From Lycorma delicatula (lineage: Eukaryota; Arthropoda; Insecta; Hemiptera; Fulgoridae), in the NCBI RefSeq assembly GCF_047948215.1, contig NC_134457.1, forward strand, positions 87,127,398 through 87,191,397: a DNA stretch of 64,000 nucleotides. Direction: 5' to 3'. A model generated the notes under the pieces. It saw only the letters and a program-made list of their open reading frames with translations, was not told the origin of the DNA and made no database searches. The first letter of the stretch is position 1; every line of letters begins with the position of its first letter. The position numbers and the translations under genes were made by a program. This document shows, piece after piece, positions 36,431-48,944 of the stretch.

Positions 36431-38290
36431 TTCCAGTTGTTTATCGAACGGCACCAAGAAAGGCACCGGGGATTGACCATCTTGACCCGGATATATTCTA
36501 TCATCTGCTGCCTGTCATAAGAGAACCGTTCTCGGAGTGCCTTAACAGGGGTTGCTTTCAGACTTTTTGGAAGGTGGCTTTGGTGAGGGTGCTCTTAAAA
36601 TCAAGAAAGGATCCGAGTGAAGTCAGCAGTTATCGACCCATCAGTCTCTTGCCGGTAATCGGCAAGTTGCTTGAAAGGCCAGTTCTGGAACGGTTCTGGG
36701 AAAACGATATGAACTATTTTCTAAATCGAGGCCAATACGGCTTCATGAAAGAGGTTGACACCAAGGACTGCATCTTAAATGATCTTGCCGTGGTGGAAAG
36801 TGCCGACTGTAAATATGTTTTGGCAATATGACTGACATAGAGGCAGCATTTCCTTCTTTGTGTTGAAGTTCTGTTCTCTATGAGTTGGAACGCTGCAATG
36901 TTCCCGTAGCCCTGCAGGCCTTAGTACGTGACTACTTGTCTGATCGCACGGCTCTGTTTAAGGATGTGCACCTAGCTGTGGAAAAATCAGTCACCAGGGT
37001 AAGACCGCAAGATTCCGTTCTCGGTCCCCTGATTTGGAACCTGGTATTCGACGGATTTCTGGGATTGACATTCCCAGAAAGGGTCAAGGCCCAGGCTTTC
37101 GCCGATGACTGTCTTGTGTTAGTTCGTGGTAACTCACGACCGCAGCTAGAAGACCGAGCTCAGGCGGCTTTGTCAACCGCAGAGGGCTGGATGGACATGC
37201 AAAATTTAAAGATTTCTGCTCCCAAGACGGTGTATGCTTCTCAAGGGTGCGGAAAAATTATTGTACAGTCGTAACCCCCATACTAAGTACAAAGGCTATT
37301 TAAACAGCCGAGTTAAAGTTCATTAGTACCTAGGAGTTTTTTTTTTATGAGAAGTTGCTATTTAGCAACCACATCAGGCAAGTATCGGCGGAGACAGTCT
37401 CTGTGACGCACAAGCTTAGGAGGATTGTTCGGAAGAATTACGGGCTGCCGGGCCGTCATTTGTAGATAGTGCACCGACGTGTCTTCGAAAGTATGATCTC
37501 TTATGCTGTGTCCGTTTGGGCGCATAGGTTGGAAAGAAATCGAGCACTTATTAAAAAAAATTTAAGGAGTGCCCAGCGCAGAACCTTAATCACTGGTTTC
37601 TTTAAAACAACCTCCTATGAGGCTATCACCATATTGGGAAAGGCTCTCCTAACCGATTTAATGGTGAAAGTTCGGGCGGCCATGTGGAAATTGCGAAGAG
37701 GTTGTGAGGCCCAGGTATTGCAATGCACCGGTTCTAAATTTCGAACAGTTGCCCATCTCCCACGTACGGAGGAGGCTTTACAGTCCCGCGATGGAAGCAT
37801 GGCAGCAAGAATGGCACGCCACGACAAAGAGTAGGTACCTGAATTGATTAATACAGGACTTGGGGAAATGGTACGCATATAGTTCGTTTTTAAAGGCAAC
37901 ATGAGCCCAAGTGCTCTCCAACCATGCGAATTTGAACCAATATTTGTTATTTGTTTCGGTTCCACGTGGCAGCGGATGAGCTCTGAGTCTGCCTGGAGGT
38001 CCGACTGGCCAGCTGTTGGGGTTACCAGAACTCAGACCACCCTGGAACTTAGAGGTGAACTGGCGTGAGCCGCATTGTCGGACAGTGTGGAAGTTCCTTG
38101 ATGCCGTTGCTTTGTTCAACGGGCATTAGTAGTTTACGGGATATAAGATTCCTACCGCTTGCAGTAGGAAGCTACCCTCGAGAAATGGCTGGTCATCGGT
38201 CAAATATATATATAATATGGTGGACAGGTACTTGCTGGCATTCAGCGACTTAGGCGTGGCAGCGAATTGCTGTCATCTATTCTAAATGAA
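36424..38290 (+). pseudogene. R1-clade LINE B 3' part: reverse transcriptase and 3' end
   Basis: The 5'-truncated copy starts inside the reverse transcriptase (APRKAPGIDHLDPDIFYHLL). It goes on through YRPISLLPVIGKLLERPVLE, NRGQYGFMKEVDTKDC, DSVLGPLIWNLVFDGFLG and the active site AFADDCLVLVRG (about 37100). After a frame change the C-terminal domain follows at 37469-37834. The 3' end, GCAGCGAATTGCTGTC, lies at about 38265 and is followed by an (AATA)-rich tail. This copy shows the true 3' end of family B in unrelated DNA. Confidence 0.88.
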
Positions 38291-40860
38291 TAAATAAAAA
38301 TAAGATAAAATTCTCTCTGTAGAATGCAGGAATAATCATTATTGTTTTACTAATTAATTTATGATTTTCAAAGGGAAATAATTCTCAACCTTGAAATTTT
38401 CCAAACTTTCATTTGAATTTCAGAATGATTAAAAATCCAGTATTAAACATTGATAAAGGTCAAAAATGTTTAAATATTGTCAAATTAAAACATCTTCAAA
38501 AAGGAATCTTCTCTACAAAATAAGAAAAGAACAGAAGTGTTTTTGATTGTTTGTTTAATGGGTGAACAGTCAGATTATTCCATTAAGTAATGAAAACCTA
38601 TGTATCAAATTGAGAAACAATTCCTTTTTTAATAGTCTGTTAAAAAGCAGTGTTGACTGAACAAAACAATAAAGTGAATTCTATTGATTCAAATATGCAC
38701 AGATGCAGAGGAAAAGCTAAAATAAATATGCAATTATTAACAAAATAACATGTAAATTACCAATATTTTTTACAGAAAACCTAGTTTTATAAGGTAAGGA
38801 TTTCAATTGAATGGTATGCTTTATGATTCATAAATATTTGTTTAATAATTTTTCTCAGTTCGTATCTATTTATTTCTATTTATGATATAATGAAGCCATG
38901 ATAATATTAATTTTTGTATTGTTCAGCTTAGCAATTTTTTAAAGCATGTGTACACTAGATATTACTTTACCTCATAAAGTCAACAAAATATTTATCCTGT
39001 GATGAATATTTGTCAATGGTAACTTACAACATATTACTTTTTTATAAATATTAAACTTTTTTAAAGGTACAGTTTGCAGATTAAAAGTAATTATAAATGA
39101 TAAAGTTTATTAAATTGTCAAAACAGGTAAAGACAAATTAATAACTCACCCTCACTTTTTTCTCACTAACTTTCCATATATACTTGTTGGGGTAGGTTGA
39201 CAAGTTATGCGGAAGGTCGAAAAATCTTATCTTGGTTGAATTGCACCAATGGTCAGAATAAGTAAATAAATATGGTCAACTTACACTGACTGTTTATTAC
39301 TCCCAAATTATCCCCCCCAATGTTTCTGCGTTAGACAATATTACTTTAGAATGATTGATTACTTTTTACTTTAATTATTTAATAAAAAAAGTTTTTGAAG
39401 TGGAGTGTTAAACATATTTAATAAAAATTATATAAATGAAGTAAATTCTGTTATGTTCTATCTAATATTATTTGAACAGTTGAAGGAAAGACATTTCACT
39501 CCTTACATTCTTAAACATAAAACTGACTCATAAATCATTAAATCTAAAATAAACTTAATTTATATCTAAACTGACTTAGCAGATTCGTCAAGTGACTACA
39601 TTCCTGTAAATAAATTTTAAAATAATCATATAAAAACAATCAGTAAATGCCTCAATTGAGATCAGTTTTGCTGCAATATGGCAGTAAAACAAACTCATAT
39701 TTTGAAATGACCCATTAAATTGATTACAATTTTTTTTTTTTTTAATGCAATACTTTTCATAATAAGTAGCTGTTTTAAAAAAATATACCACTAGTCAGTA
39801 CAACTCAACACAATCCTTTTCCTATGTAGAGGATAACATCCTTTTTCCTTGATCATTGATACAACACCTCGATGTGCTCGGCTGGATGCATGTATTTAAT
39901 GAAAATGTAAAGCATTCATTTTGTAAAGCTTCTTATATTAATTTATGATATTTTTCTACCCTGAAATGAATTTTTAAAGGAACTCTATTAGAACAAACAA
40001 AATTTTTATGTTGTATGAATATTAAACTTTATAAAATTAACTGTAGAATTGACCAAAATATGCTTGTAAATTTATATTAGGGTTCATCTACACCTTTTAT
40101 AAGAAACAGTTTTTGTCATTTTACTTAAATTAAAATTTTTATCGTGAAGAACTATTTTTTTAGACCTTGAGACATGTAGCTTATAAATAGCTGCATGAAG
40201 TACACAACCTCAATGCAAAAAACATGGACAAAAATTAGCTTCAGAGAAAACTAGATAAACAAATTACAAGATTTTTTATTTTTTAAAGTTTAGTCTATTT
40301 ATTTATTATTTAGGGGGTTTTTCTTCATATTAGTTTATTTATTTAACTGTCTACCAGACAACTGAACTACCATTATGATATAGTAATGAATCATAGTTGT
40401 GGTATAATATTTCTGTTTCTTTCTTTGTAACCTGCAATGATAATAAGTACTGCTAACAAATCAGCATCAGGGTCTGCTAATTGAAAAATAAATAGTGAGA
40501 TCTGTCAATATTATGACTAGTTAAAAAATAATAAAAAAAACCTCTTCTATGGAAAAACACTGGTTGCAGTTTATGTATATAAAAAAAAATTTGCACTTGC
40601 CTTCAAATGTTTTTTCTTGAATCTTTTTTCTGTGAATTGCTTAGATTCATGCAATTACATTTTTATTAATTTTAATCTATAAAAAATTTACCAAAATTAC
40701 TTACAAAATTAACATTCTTCCTTTCAAACAAATTATTGAGATTTGTTTTTAAGGATTACTGTTAATTTTATTTTCAGGCATATTACACTATTATTCTATC
40801 TTTACAAAGAATTTAATACAGAAAAGATTTTGCACCTAGCTTAATTATTTTCACTCTGTG
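38290..40860. other. Non-coding, AT-rich
   Basis: About 2.6 kb without a supported gene or named repeat. Confidence 0.5.
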
Positions 40861-40864
40861 AAGG

Positions 40865-40945
40865 TATATCTCTGCCTTTCATCTGAAACGTTCTTGGTTC
40901 CAGTACCAATCAGACTTAGCATTTTCATACATTAGAAAATTCATA
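40865..40945 (+). repeat. Diverged SINE family 1 copy
   Basis: TTGGTTCCAGTACCAATCAG then ACTTAGCATTTTCATACATT aligns with box B and the following body of the SINE at 46468-46612 (GGGTTCGAATCCCGGTCAG, ACATGGCATTTTCACATGCT). It is old and lacks a clear head. Confidence 0.5.
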
Positions 40946-43055
40946 CATCATAGATTAACTGTAATTAGGTGAAAAACCTGTTTTTATTAATAAATAAATT
41001 TTAAATTTCCTTTCAATCTACTTAATGAGAAATAATACTAATAAAATAATATTATTTTTAACAAATCCAGGAATAAACTATGCATTAGTTACCATTACCA
41101 AATTGGCCAGGTTAATGTTTTCTCAAACAGTTTATGTATTTACTGCCCAGACCCCCAGATGCCAAAAAAGGTTCATCTTGCTAGTATTTTTTTATAAAAC
41201 TTTGTTGAAGTTTAAAACTATCCTATTTCATCAAACTTTACAAAATGAGGAGTCTGGTTGAGCATTAGACCACTGAACAAATAAGCAATTAAGCTTATAC
41301 ATGTTCTTTAGTAACTTTGATATTAGCCTTCCCTAGAAAACAAATATTGTGCACTCTTATAATTTTGCATGTAGTAGTTGCAACAACTGCACATAACATC
41401 CCATTTCATCAAACACAGGTACAAGTATGACGAAGTCTTTCTTCATACAAAATAGTCTTTTCTTATAAAAATATATTATTTTGTAAATAGTGTATATAAA
41501 AAAAACTATAGAAAAAAAATATATTAATACCCTGCAATCCTGCTAAGAATTCTTTTTAGACCTACTAAACAATTATTCAGTTTAGAATTAACATCTGCTT
41601 CAGGTACACAGACTGACTACTAAAAGGATGTATTCTACTAAATAATATTTGATAAAATAATAAGAATAAATAAATACTTTATTGAAATAATGCATTAATT
41701 AAGTCAAAGAAACAACTCTTGCATTTATCTAGAAAGGTCAAAGGGAATTAGATGGCTATCTAATTTCATAAAATTATGTTCAGTTATGTAAACATAATAC
41801 AAACACTCTACGTTTAGGAGTCGAGTGAATCTCCGCCAAAAACTAAAACTCAAGAGAGAAAAAACCAAAGAAAACGAGAAACGGAGTCTTTTACTAAAAT
41901 GGTTAGGCTTCTTATGAAAGGTCACGATTTTTTATTCACAAAAAGCACACACTAACATGATAACCAGTAACCGCTTTGTTATGCACTTCTCTTTTTATAA
42001 ATGGTATTTTCACTAAAATAATCATTCCAAAAAATCATTGACAGGTTCTCATATTTTACTCTTTTCTCAACAAGCAAACTGAAACCATCATTTTTATACC
42101 TGTCAGCAAGCAGGCGTACGTTTTATTTGTATTTCATCAGAAAATGCAAGCGTTAGGGTTCAGAAAATACTAGGATATTTATCAAAAGGTTATGAAAGAA
42201 ATGTTCAATAAATTATACATATAAATATACTGTAATAAAATATAATATAATAATGAAAATGAATAATAATTAATTATAACAAAAACAACAATACAGATAA
42301 TTATATTTTTTGTGTATTATTATGGCGGAACGATAAACACAATAAAATTGCAGCTGAATTATGATCAGCTGATATATGATTGGTAATTTCCAGTTAAATG
42401 GAAATAATAAATTTAGGTTACACTGAAATAATTTTCGTTTTGATTAACTATATTAAAACAGGCAGGTTAAGCAAAATAAAGATAAATTTAAAATTAAAAG
42501 ATTTATATTTTTGGACATTATTCTCTATTTACATCCACTCGAATTTACATTTTTACATAAAAGTTTACAAGGTAAAATTTCCGAAGTACACAGTAATTAC
42601 ACATGTTTCAAAATATTTTCGAATTTTGAGTCGCGCTAATTTTGTATTTACGAATTGAAAGTAATCGCAGTGTGTGACATACTGAATATATTGTAGTGGA
42701 ATCTGAAATAAATTTTCCAGGGAGCAGCGTATACGGTTTTGAAGACAATGGTTTTATTGTTGATATCGGTAGATAAGGACGGTCATTGCTGTGAGTGTAA
42801 GGAAATCGAAAACTACAATCTAAATGTAATTTTTAAGTATAACAAAAATAACTGATATCATAACTATCAAAAAGACAATTTCAGTGTTAGTTAATCTCCT
42901 TATCACTTCCCCCTCCCCTTAAGCAAGTTAGTTGAAAAAAGGCCCAAAAAAAATTGGCAATAGTCAATTTTTAAAACCAAATCATGTTGGTCATAAAAAT
43001 GTTATTCTATTTACTCCAGATGGGTTAGTAATATAGATTTCATAATCTATGAAAG
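40946..43055. other. Non-coding, AT-rich
   Basis: No supported gene. At 42718-42760 a CAG acceptor-like site precedes a short open stretch with ATGGTTTTATTG, but I could not link it to other exons. Confidence 0.45.
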
Positions 43056-43059
43056 GGCA

Positions 43060-43660
43060 AACTCTTGGCTAGGTGGACATCCTAATCCTGAAATTGGAGT
43101 AGGCGGTACAATTGTAAAAATTTAGTTACCAGTGTGCCTACCTGTAACACAATATGCTTAGTTGCTAGCATACATTGTCCAGTCAGGATCTTAATCAGTT
43201 TGTGATGTTTACTGCATAACAAATTCTTCTATATTTTCCTTGTCTGATTCATCAGACTGGTAGTCCACACATACGTTAACATATCACCATTGATGGTCAT
43301 AAACGCAGCTGTAATGCATTCCAGTAGCTCAACCAAAGTTATTGGGTGTGGTGGCTTGTAAACACAGTCTTTAACATACCCCCAAGGGAAAAAACACAAA
43401 CCATGAGGTCAGGAGATCTAGGAGGCTATTTTAAGAGAGCCAAGTCATCTGTACATCATCAATCTGATGCGGGAGTTCTTCATTCAGGAAGCCTCATACT
43501 TCAGCATCCCAGTGAGGCAGAGCTCCATCTTGCTGAAGTACAAAGTTATTGGAGTTGTCTTTCAAATGAGGAAACAACCACATCTGAATCATATTGAGGT
43601 ACGTAATACCAGTCACATATTCTTCGGGAAGAAAAACAGTTCGAACACCTTTGTTTTAGA
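43060..43660 (-). pseudogene. Mariner-superfamily (DUF4817-type) transposase, C-terminal half
   Basis: The minus strand reads VFLPEEYVTGITYLNMIQMW, NFVLQQDGALPHWDAEV, stop, GFLNEELPHQIDD. After frame changes it reads ELLECITAAFMTINGDMLTY. This closely follows 'YLDML..WL.PQL....FIFQQDGAPPH....V..FLNE.LP.RWIGR......L.ERI.AA..TVT.DML'. The second catalytic Asp (QQDGA) is intact. Stops and shifts make it inactive. Confidence 0.8.
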
Positions 43661-43669
43661 GATTAGCAC

Positions 43670-45160
43670 CAAAACAGTGATTATGTGCAAAGGAGCACAT
43701 GTTAGTTTTTTATTTCAAAAACAACAAAAAAAACTGATATAATTATCAATTATAATAAAAATAAAACTGGGGTGGATAGAAATGACCAGATTATTTCATA
43801 CTATCCATTCAAATGTAAGCAAATAAAATGGAAACAATTATTTTTTCCATTATTTATGTCAATTGCCAATGCCTTTTTTTTATACTGGGAATCACGACCA
43901 TCGCTCTTGATGCATAAATGTCATTTATAAAAATGTATTAACTGTTTTAACTATTTTAACTGAAATCTATATTTTTGCAACTTAATAATGTTACTTTCAG
44001 TGCATCTTCCCTTTATTACTTATTATATCTCCTGTAATTGTAACTAAACATATACTTTCTGATCTTATTTTACATTGGTGTAAATCATTTGTAGTAACTA
44101 CTTAGGGCGGTATCATTTCTACAAGTATTATCACAAAATAACTTTGAAATAATTTTGTAATAAATAAGTATTAGTCATTCAATAGGGTTAATTTCAGACC
44201 CAATTTGCCATTAAAATGTCAAATATTTAGTAAATTCTCTGTCCGGAGTAAAATGCAATGATACAGAATAATTTTTTATATCATTACAAATTAAGTTTTT
44301 TGTTTATAACAAAAAACTTCTTTGGTGATCAATCCAAAAATGAGGGCCTTAAAATTAATGTATAATTTTTGTATTACATAAATTTTTTAATATATTTTTA
44401 CATTTCAATAAATAAAGTGAATTTTAAAAAATTTGCTTTTAAATGAATTATCATCAAATGATTAAAGTTGTTCAAATATACCTGAATTGTGTAGATGTTC
44501 ATACTTAAACTAGGATATGGTATTATAAGTGATAATGTAGTTAATGTAGTTTTGCAAGATTGCTTTTATATTCTGTTTAAGATTCCCTTCAACTCCTGTA
44601 CAGGTTTCACTGTTTTTATGTATCTGAATTTTCTTATTTAATTACTGTATATGGTGTATTGTTTAACAGATAATTTTTGTTTGGTACATAAATTATACAA
44701 AAAATTTCATTACTGATTTGTGTGGTAATTTTTAGTAAAGTTATTTTTAGTGTGTATTTATTTTAACTTTATTTATAGTTGTCTTCTGTGGAGTCTCGAT
44801 CCAGTCCCTCCAAATATTTATGCAGCATAATTTTATATTTCCAGCTATGAACATGAGTTTTTCACCAATGAAAAAGTTTTGACACTTTTTTAGAATATCA
44901 TCAAAATCAGTTTAGGTAATTTTCTAACTCTCTCAGGAACAAAATTTTTTAAGCTCTGTACCTTATTTAAAAAATAAAAATAATCAAATATAGGAAAAGG
45001 TTAATTTTTAATTGTAATAAAATAAATTATTTAATATTTGTATTCTATTAAAATATTATAACCATTAAAAGAAATAATCTTTATAAAAATGCATTAAAAA
45101 AAAACAAATACCATGATAGTATTTTCATGTAAAAGAATAATAATAATAATGATGGTGATG
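43670..45160. other. Non-coding; 3' flank of RPA1
   Basis: AT-rich. It lies downstream of the RPA1 stop on the minus strand and should contain that gene's 3' UTR. No other gene seen. Confidence 0.5.
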
Positions 45161-45165
45161 AAAGT

Positions 45166-45291
45166 TCATCGTAACTTTCGTAACTTTAATTCTTCAGCCA
45201 ACTGTTCTATTTCTGATATGAGATGATTTCCATATTCTTCATAATTCAAAGAGTTTAAAGAAACAATATGTACTTCTCGCCTTTGTTCACC
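45166..45291 (-). CDS. RPA1: RPA1 (replication protein A 70 kDa subunit), last coding exon
   Basis: The exon begins after CACTTTTTCAG, a good acceptor, at 45291 and runs 41 codons to TGA at 45168-45166. It reads GEQRREVHIVSLNSLNYEEY, then GNHLISEIEQLAEELK. This matches the extreme C-terminus of RPA1 (in human, '...[26 protein letters not shown]'). RPA1 is the large subunit of the trimer that coats single-stranded DNA during replication and repair. This exon ends the C-terminal OB fold (DBD-C) and helix that hold the trimer together. It joins the exon at 47184-47005 in phase 0. Confidence 0.85.
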   Translation of the reverse strand, partial: GEQRREVHIVSLNSLNYEEYGNHLISEIEQLAEELKLRKLR

Positions 45292-47004
45292 CTGAAAAAG
45301 TGTATTACTTTCATTACAAATGTTACAATTATAATGTTCATGAAATTTTTAAAAAAAATCAAAAAAATCTGAATCTGTAAAAATAAATCTGAATAATTTA
45401 ATTGCATAAACAAAATAATTTGTGATGAACTTATATATAAATATATGTATATTTTCAGCTTGGTCTAACAAGTTTTGCACAGACTGTAAGTCTGCAAAAT
45501 TTTTTGAGATTTATTTCTGTTGTAATTGATAAAGTTTTCCCCTAATACACTTACAGATAAGAAAGGTATACTACAAAGATGTACATCTTTGCAAAGCTGC
45601 TCACCTTTGCAAGGTATATACCTTACTTGGCTTTGAGAGTGTTATACAAAGGTATACTCTCAACAAGTATCATTAGTATAGTGAAAATAATCATTCTACA
45701 TGACAGAAATATAATAAACTAGTGCAAAATTCCCAACTGCTATTAACATTGATTGTTTTTAGTTACTATTTCACATTACATGATCTAACATAATAATGCA
45801 TTCATAACATAGTCTTTATAAAAATTTATTTTCCACATACCTACATCCAGTGCATGAATTAAAGTTGTAAATTTTACTTACATAAATTTTCAGAATATGC
45901 TTTTTCACTACAATAAATTCAATTTCCAGTACATGTTAAAAATTCATAATATTGTAACAGTGTAACATTATCAAACATTTCGTCAAAAGCTAGCAAACAA
46001 CATGTAATGGAAAGGATTAAACATAATTCACTAATGATCTAAGAAAATTACAACTTTATAAGAAATCAAACATACATAAATACTATTAAAGTAAAATCCC
46101 ACTACAATGAACCCATTCTTAAAGAAATATTTTTTCACTTCCTGGCAAACTTCTCATCAATTCAACATTCAATATCCCCTAATTCAGTGATAGTCTGTAA
46201 TGGTGATCTATACAGTGATCTAATAATCAACTAAATGATAAAATTTTTCCCTCATTAGAACAAACTTTTAGTAAAAGTGATTAAATTTCACTAATTTAAA
46301 ATCTATTTAGTTAAATACTTGGCTGTAAGTATATTGTGTAAAGCAATTCATCTTTTATTTACTTCTCTTCTTGATTGTTCTCCAAGTAACCTGAAAACAA
46401 AACATTAGTGTTTCATAGAAATTAAGTATAAGTAAATAAATTAAGTATATAAATCAAATAAGTAATTAGCCGACCTCTGTGGCACGATTGGTAGTTACTC
46501 TTTTACCCGGAGTCCTGGGTTCGAATCCCGGTCAGACATGGCATTTTCACATGCTACTTGTCATTCATCTCATCCTCTGATGCAATACAGTGGTCCCAGA
46601 GGTTAAAAGAAAAAATGTAAGGCACTGAGTTATCCTGAACTATATAACCAAGTTATATCCAAACTCCATAACTCATCTTACTTTCCACTCTCCTTTGCCC
46701 TAACCACCAGTACTAGAAAGTAAGATTATACTAGCCATATTATATCGTCATTGATGAGTTTGAAGTATAATAACTCACTTTATCATAACTGTAAAAATCC
46801 TATCTAATCTTGTTTTATTCCACTTTTGGATTAAATATCAATTGCAGTTTGTAAAAACCATTCAGATCCAAAAACAGCTAAATTAGGCAACAACAAAATT
46901 TTTTTTTGCATGTTTCACAGGGCTCAGTCATTCCAAAACTGAAATTAATGAATAAAAATTGTATTAACAATAATGTTAAAAAGAACTACAAAATTCAAAC
47001 TAAC
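45292..47004 (-). other. Last intron of RPA1
   Basis: The intron is 1713 bases, with donor CAT|GTTAGT at 47004 and acceptor TTTTTCAG|GG at 45292. It holds a SINE at 46468-46612 and otherwise AT-rich DNA. Confidence 0.8.
46468..46612 (+). repeat. tRNA-derived SINE, family 1
   Basis: Box A-like TGGCACGATTGGTAG and box B GGGTTCGAATCCCGGTC are spaced as in a tRNA. TCAGACATGGCATTTTCACA, TCATTCATCTCATCCTCTGA and GGTCCCAGAGGTTAAAAG with an A-rich tail follow. The supposed acceptor ends do not pair, so it is a SINE and not a tRNA gene. It is antisense to RPA1. Confidence 0.85.
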
Positions 47005-47184
47005 ATGGAATGTTTCTGTTGTAGTTTGAACATGCAACTTATATAGTTTAAATAATGGTGACTGAAACAACTCTTCAATAGTAGTAGCATCATAAGATAC
47101 GATTTCATCAGCTGTCCTGCCGAGTAGATTTTTTGCCGAATTTTGAAAAGCAGTTACCCATTGTGAATCTGACATATCGGCAAG
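47005..47184 (-). CDS. RPA1: RPA1, penultimate coding exon
   Basis: Exactly 60 codons lie between acceptor TTTAGTTACAG and donor GTTAGT. The product reads LADMSDSQWVTAFQNSAKNL, LGRTADEIVSYD and SPLFKLYKLHVQTTTETFH. This matches the RPA1 DBD-C stretch '...[21 protein letters not shown]...F......FRVRVKVETYN'. The zinc-ribbon part of DBD-C should be in the exon before it, to the right, but I could not find it up to 64000. LINE and viral insertions fill that space, so either the next intron is over 16 kb or the gene is broken. Confidence 0.88.
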
Positions 47185-47815
47185 CTGTAACTAAATGAAG
47201 TAATAGAATATTAAGTAAATATTATTTCAAATCAATAAATAAACATGAAGTATTTTTACAGAAGTCTTATTTTAAATAATACTGTTTTAGTTTTTGTTCA
47301 TTTACTTGTTATGATAATTACAATACTTTTATCTGGTTATGATAAAAGTATGCAAATAATTGTACAGAAGCATAAGTCTAACTCCTGATGGGTACTGTCG
47401 GATTTTTCTTGCTCCGTGCATTTACTGTTATTATTGCGTTTTTTCTTTACAATTTTGCAGTTACTTCATTTTGTTTTTGTTTTTTTATTGTTTTGTGTTA
47501 TTTTTAGATATTTTATTCCATTTTTATTGATTTTTTGTGTTTTGTTACAATCTGTTTTGTTTACATTAACCTATCTATATCTGGTTACGTGTAATTTACT
47601 CGTTTTTCATATTTTTAGCTACCTCTAATTCCGTTATGTTAGGTTAATTAACTTCCTGTTTTGTTGTTTGGTTTAAATTGAATAACGCGTTTTACATTTT
47701 TAATTTTGTGTTTGGCCTATGGTTGCCAAGGTCTGTTTGGTTAGCATAGCAACTGTCAAATCCTTTTGTTTGTATAGGACGTTTTTTGGTGTTTGGACTA
47801 AGAACATTTTTGGTA
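47185..47815. other. Intron or flank, no gene
   Basis: T-rich on the plus strand at 47400-47640. The short frames here have low-complexity hydrophobic content and are not supported as genes. Confidence 0.45.
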
Positions 47816-48940
47816 CGTTTCTCGTCATGCCGCATCCTAGGGAATCGAAGGGTTTGGGCCCGCCTTCTGGCGATGATGAGCATCCCTCCGTGATAGTTTT
47901 CCATCCGGATTACTTTCGTCCGTGGGGAAGAGGGACCATCGCAAGATGAAGTTTGTGGTAGTGCAGGAGGGTCCCTCTCATAGCAGCAGGACTGATTGCG
48001 CTACAGAGTCCTAGGCTGAAGAACATCGGCGTATTGAGGCGTCTCGTTTAGAGTGCAGTCGTAGGGAGAAGAAGATGAGATCAGATGATGAAATGGGGGG
48101 TGAACAGCTGGCTTTGAAACCATCGGGGAAGAGGAGGCTGCGGCTACATAGCATCCAACATGGAAGAGAGAGAGCGCCAGAGAAATTGAGGGAAACTGAT
48201 GGCAAGGATAGAAGCTTTCAACGGCGGGCGAGATTTCTAAATTTCAACACTAAAGTTCTACTTAAATACGTGAGGGAGATGAGTTTGCTTATAAGACAGA
48301 ATGCGAACACAAACACGGAGGTCAAAGAGTATTCCAGAACATGGACGGGCTCGCTCGAATGGTTGAAATATTTAAGAAAGTTTTAGACGAGATTGGTACA
48401 GAGCCTCAGGCGAAGCAGCCCACTCGGCTGGAAGCTGCACAGACGCGTGCAGATCTGAGCGGGCTGTGCTGCATCAAGAGGTGGCCACTCAGATCCTGGG
48501 TGGGAATCTGACTCAGATGCCTGATGGAGGACGTGATCAGGGCGACTTGCTTCAGGCACTTGAGGAAGGGGTCTCTGATGAGGCTCTTTTTCGACTGGTT
48601 CATTGGAGTTGGCTGAAAAAGGCATTTTGTCCATCTACACTGGTGACAGATCCTGGGGAAATTGGTGAAACCTCTCAGGCGTGGCTACTGGACTTAGCGG
48701 TGGACATTGGCCACCCTCAACATTCACCAGCCCTTCTTCAAGCACCTTCAGTTGGGTAACTGGTTGGTGAAGGTGGTCTACAGGAAATTCTTGTTAAGTC
48801 GAGGACGATTGTTTTATCTGATGATGCGATTGAAGTTGGGGGACCACATTCGTTATTGTCATTGACTCTACCAAGGGGGAAGACAAGATGGTTCACTCTC
48901 TAATGAATGCCATCCCTGATGTGAAGGCTGTATATTTAGC
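47816..48940 (+). pseudogene. R1-clade LINE C Gag remnant
   Basis: G+C-rich plus-strand text with several frame changes. Near 48560-48660 the frame reads EEGVSDEALFRLVHWSWLKK, comparable to KELTDEQIIDLLPKRWP in LINE A Gag. Near 48850-48940 another frame reads DSTKGEDKMVHSLMNAIPDV, comparable to STMGAILRALRKIIPQ in LINE A. So this is the Gag N-terminal half of a third R1-clade family. Its downstream part is replaced by family B sequence from about 48945. Confidence 0.55.
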
Positions 48941-48944
48941 CAAG

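Noticed and set aside
46473..46545. Functional tRNA gene
   Set aside because: Boxes A and B are present but the ends do not pair, and a SINE body with an A-rich tail follows.
47416..47628. 70-residue hydrophobic protein
   Set aside because: T-rich low complexity sequence gives Phe/Leu runs by composition alone; no conserved motif.
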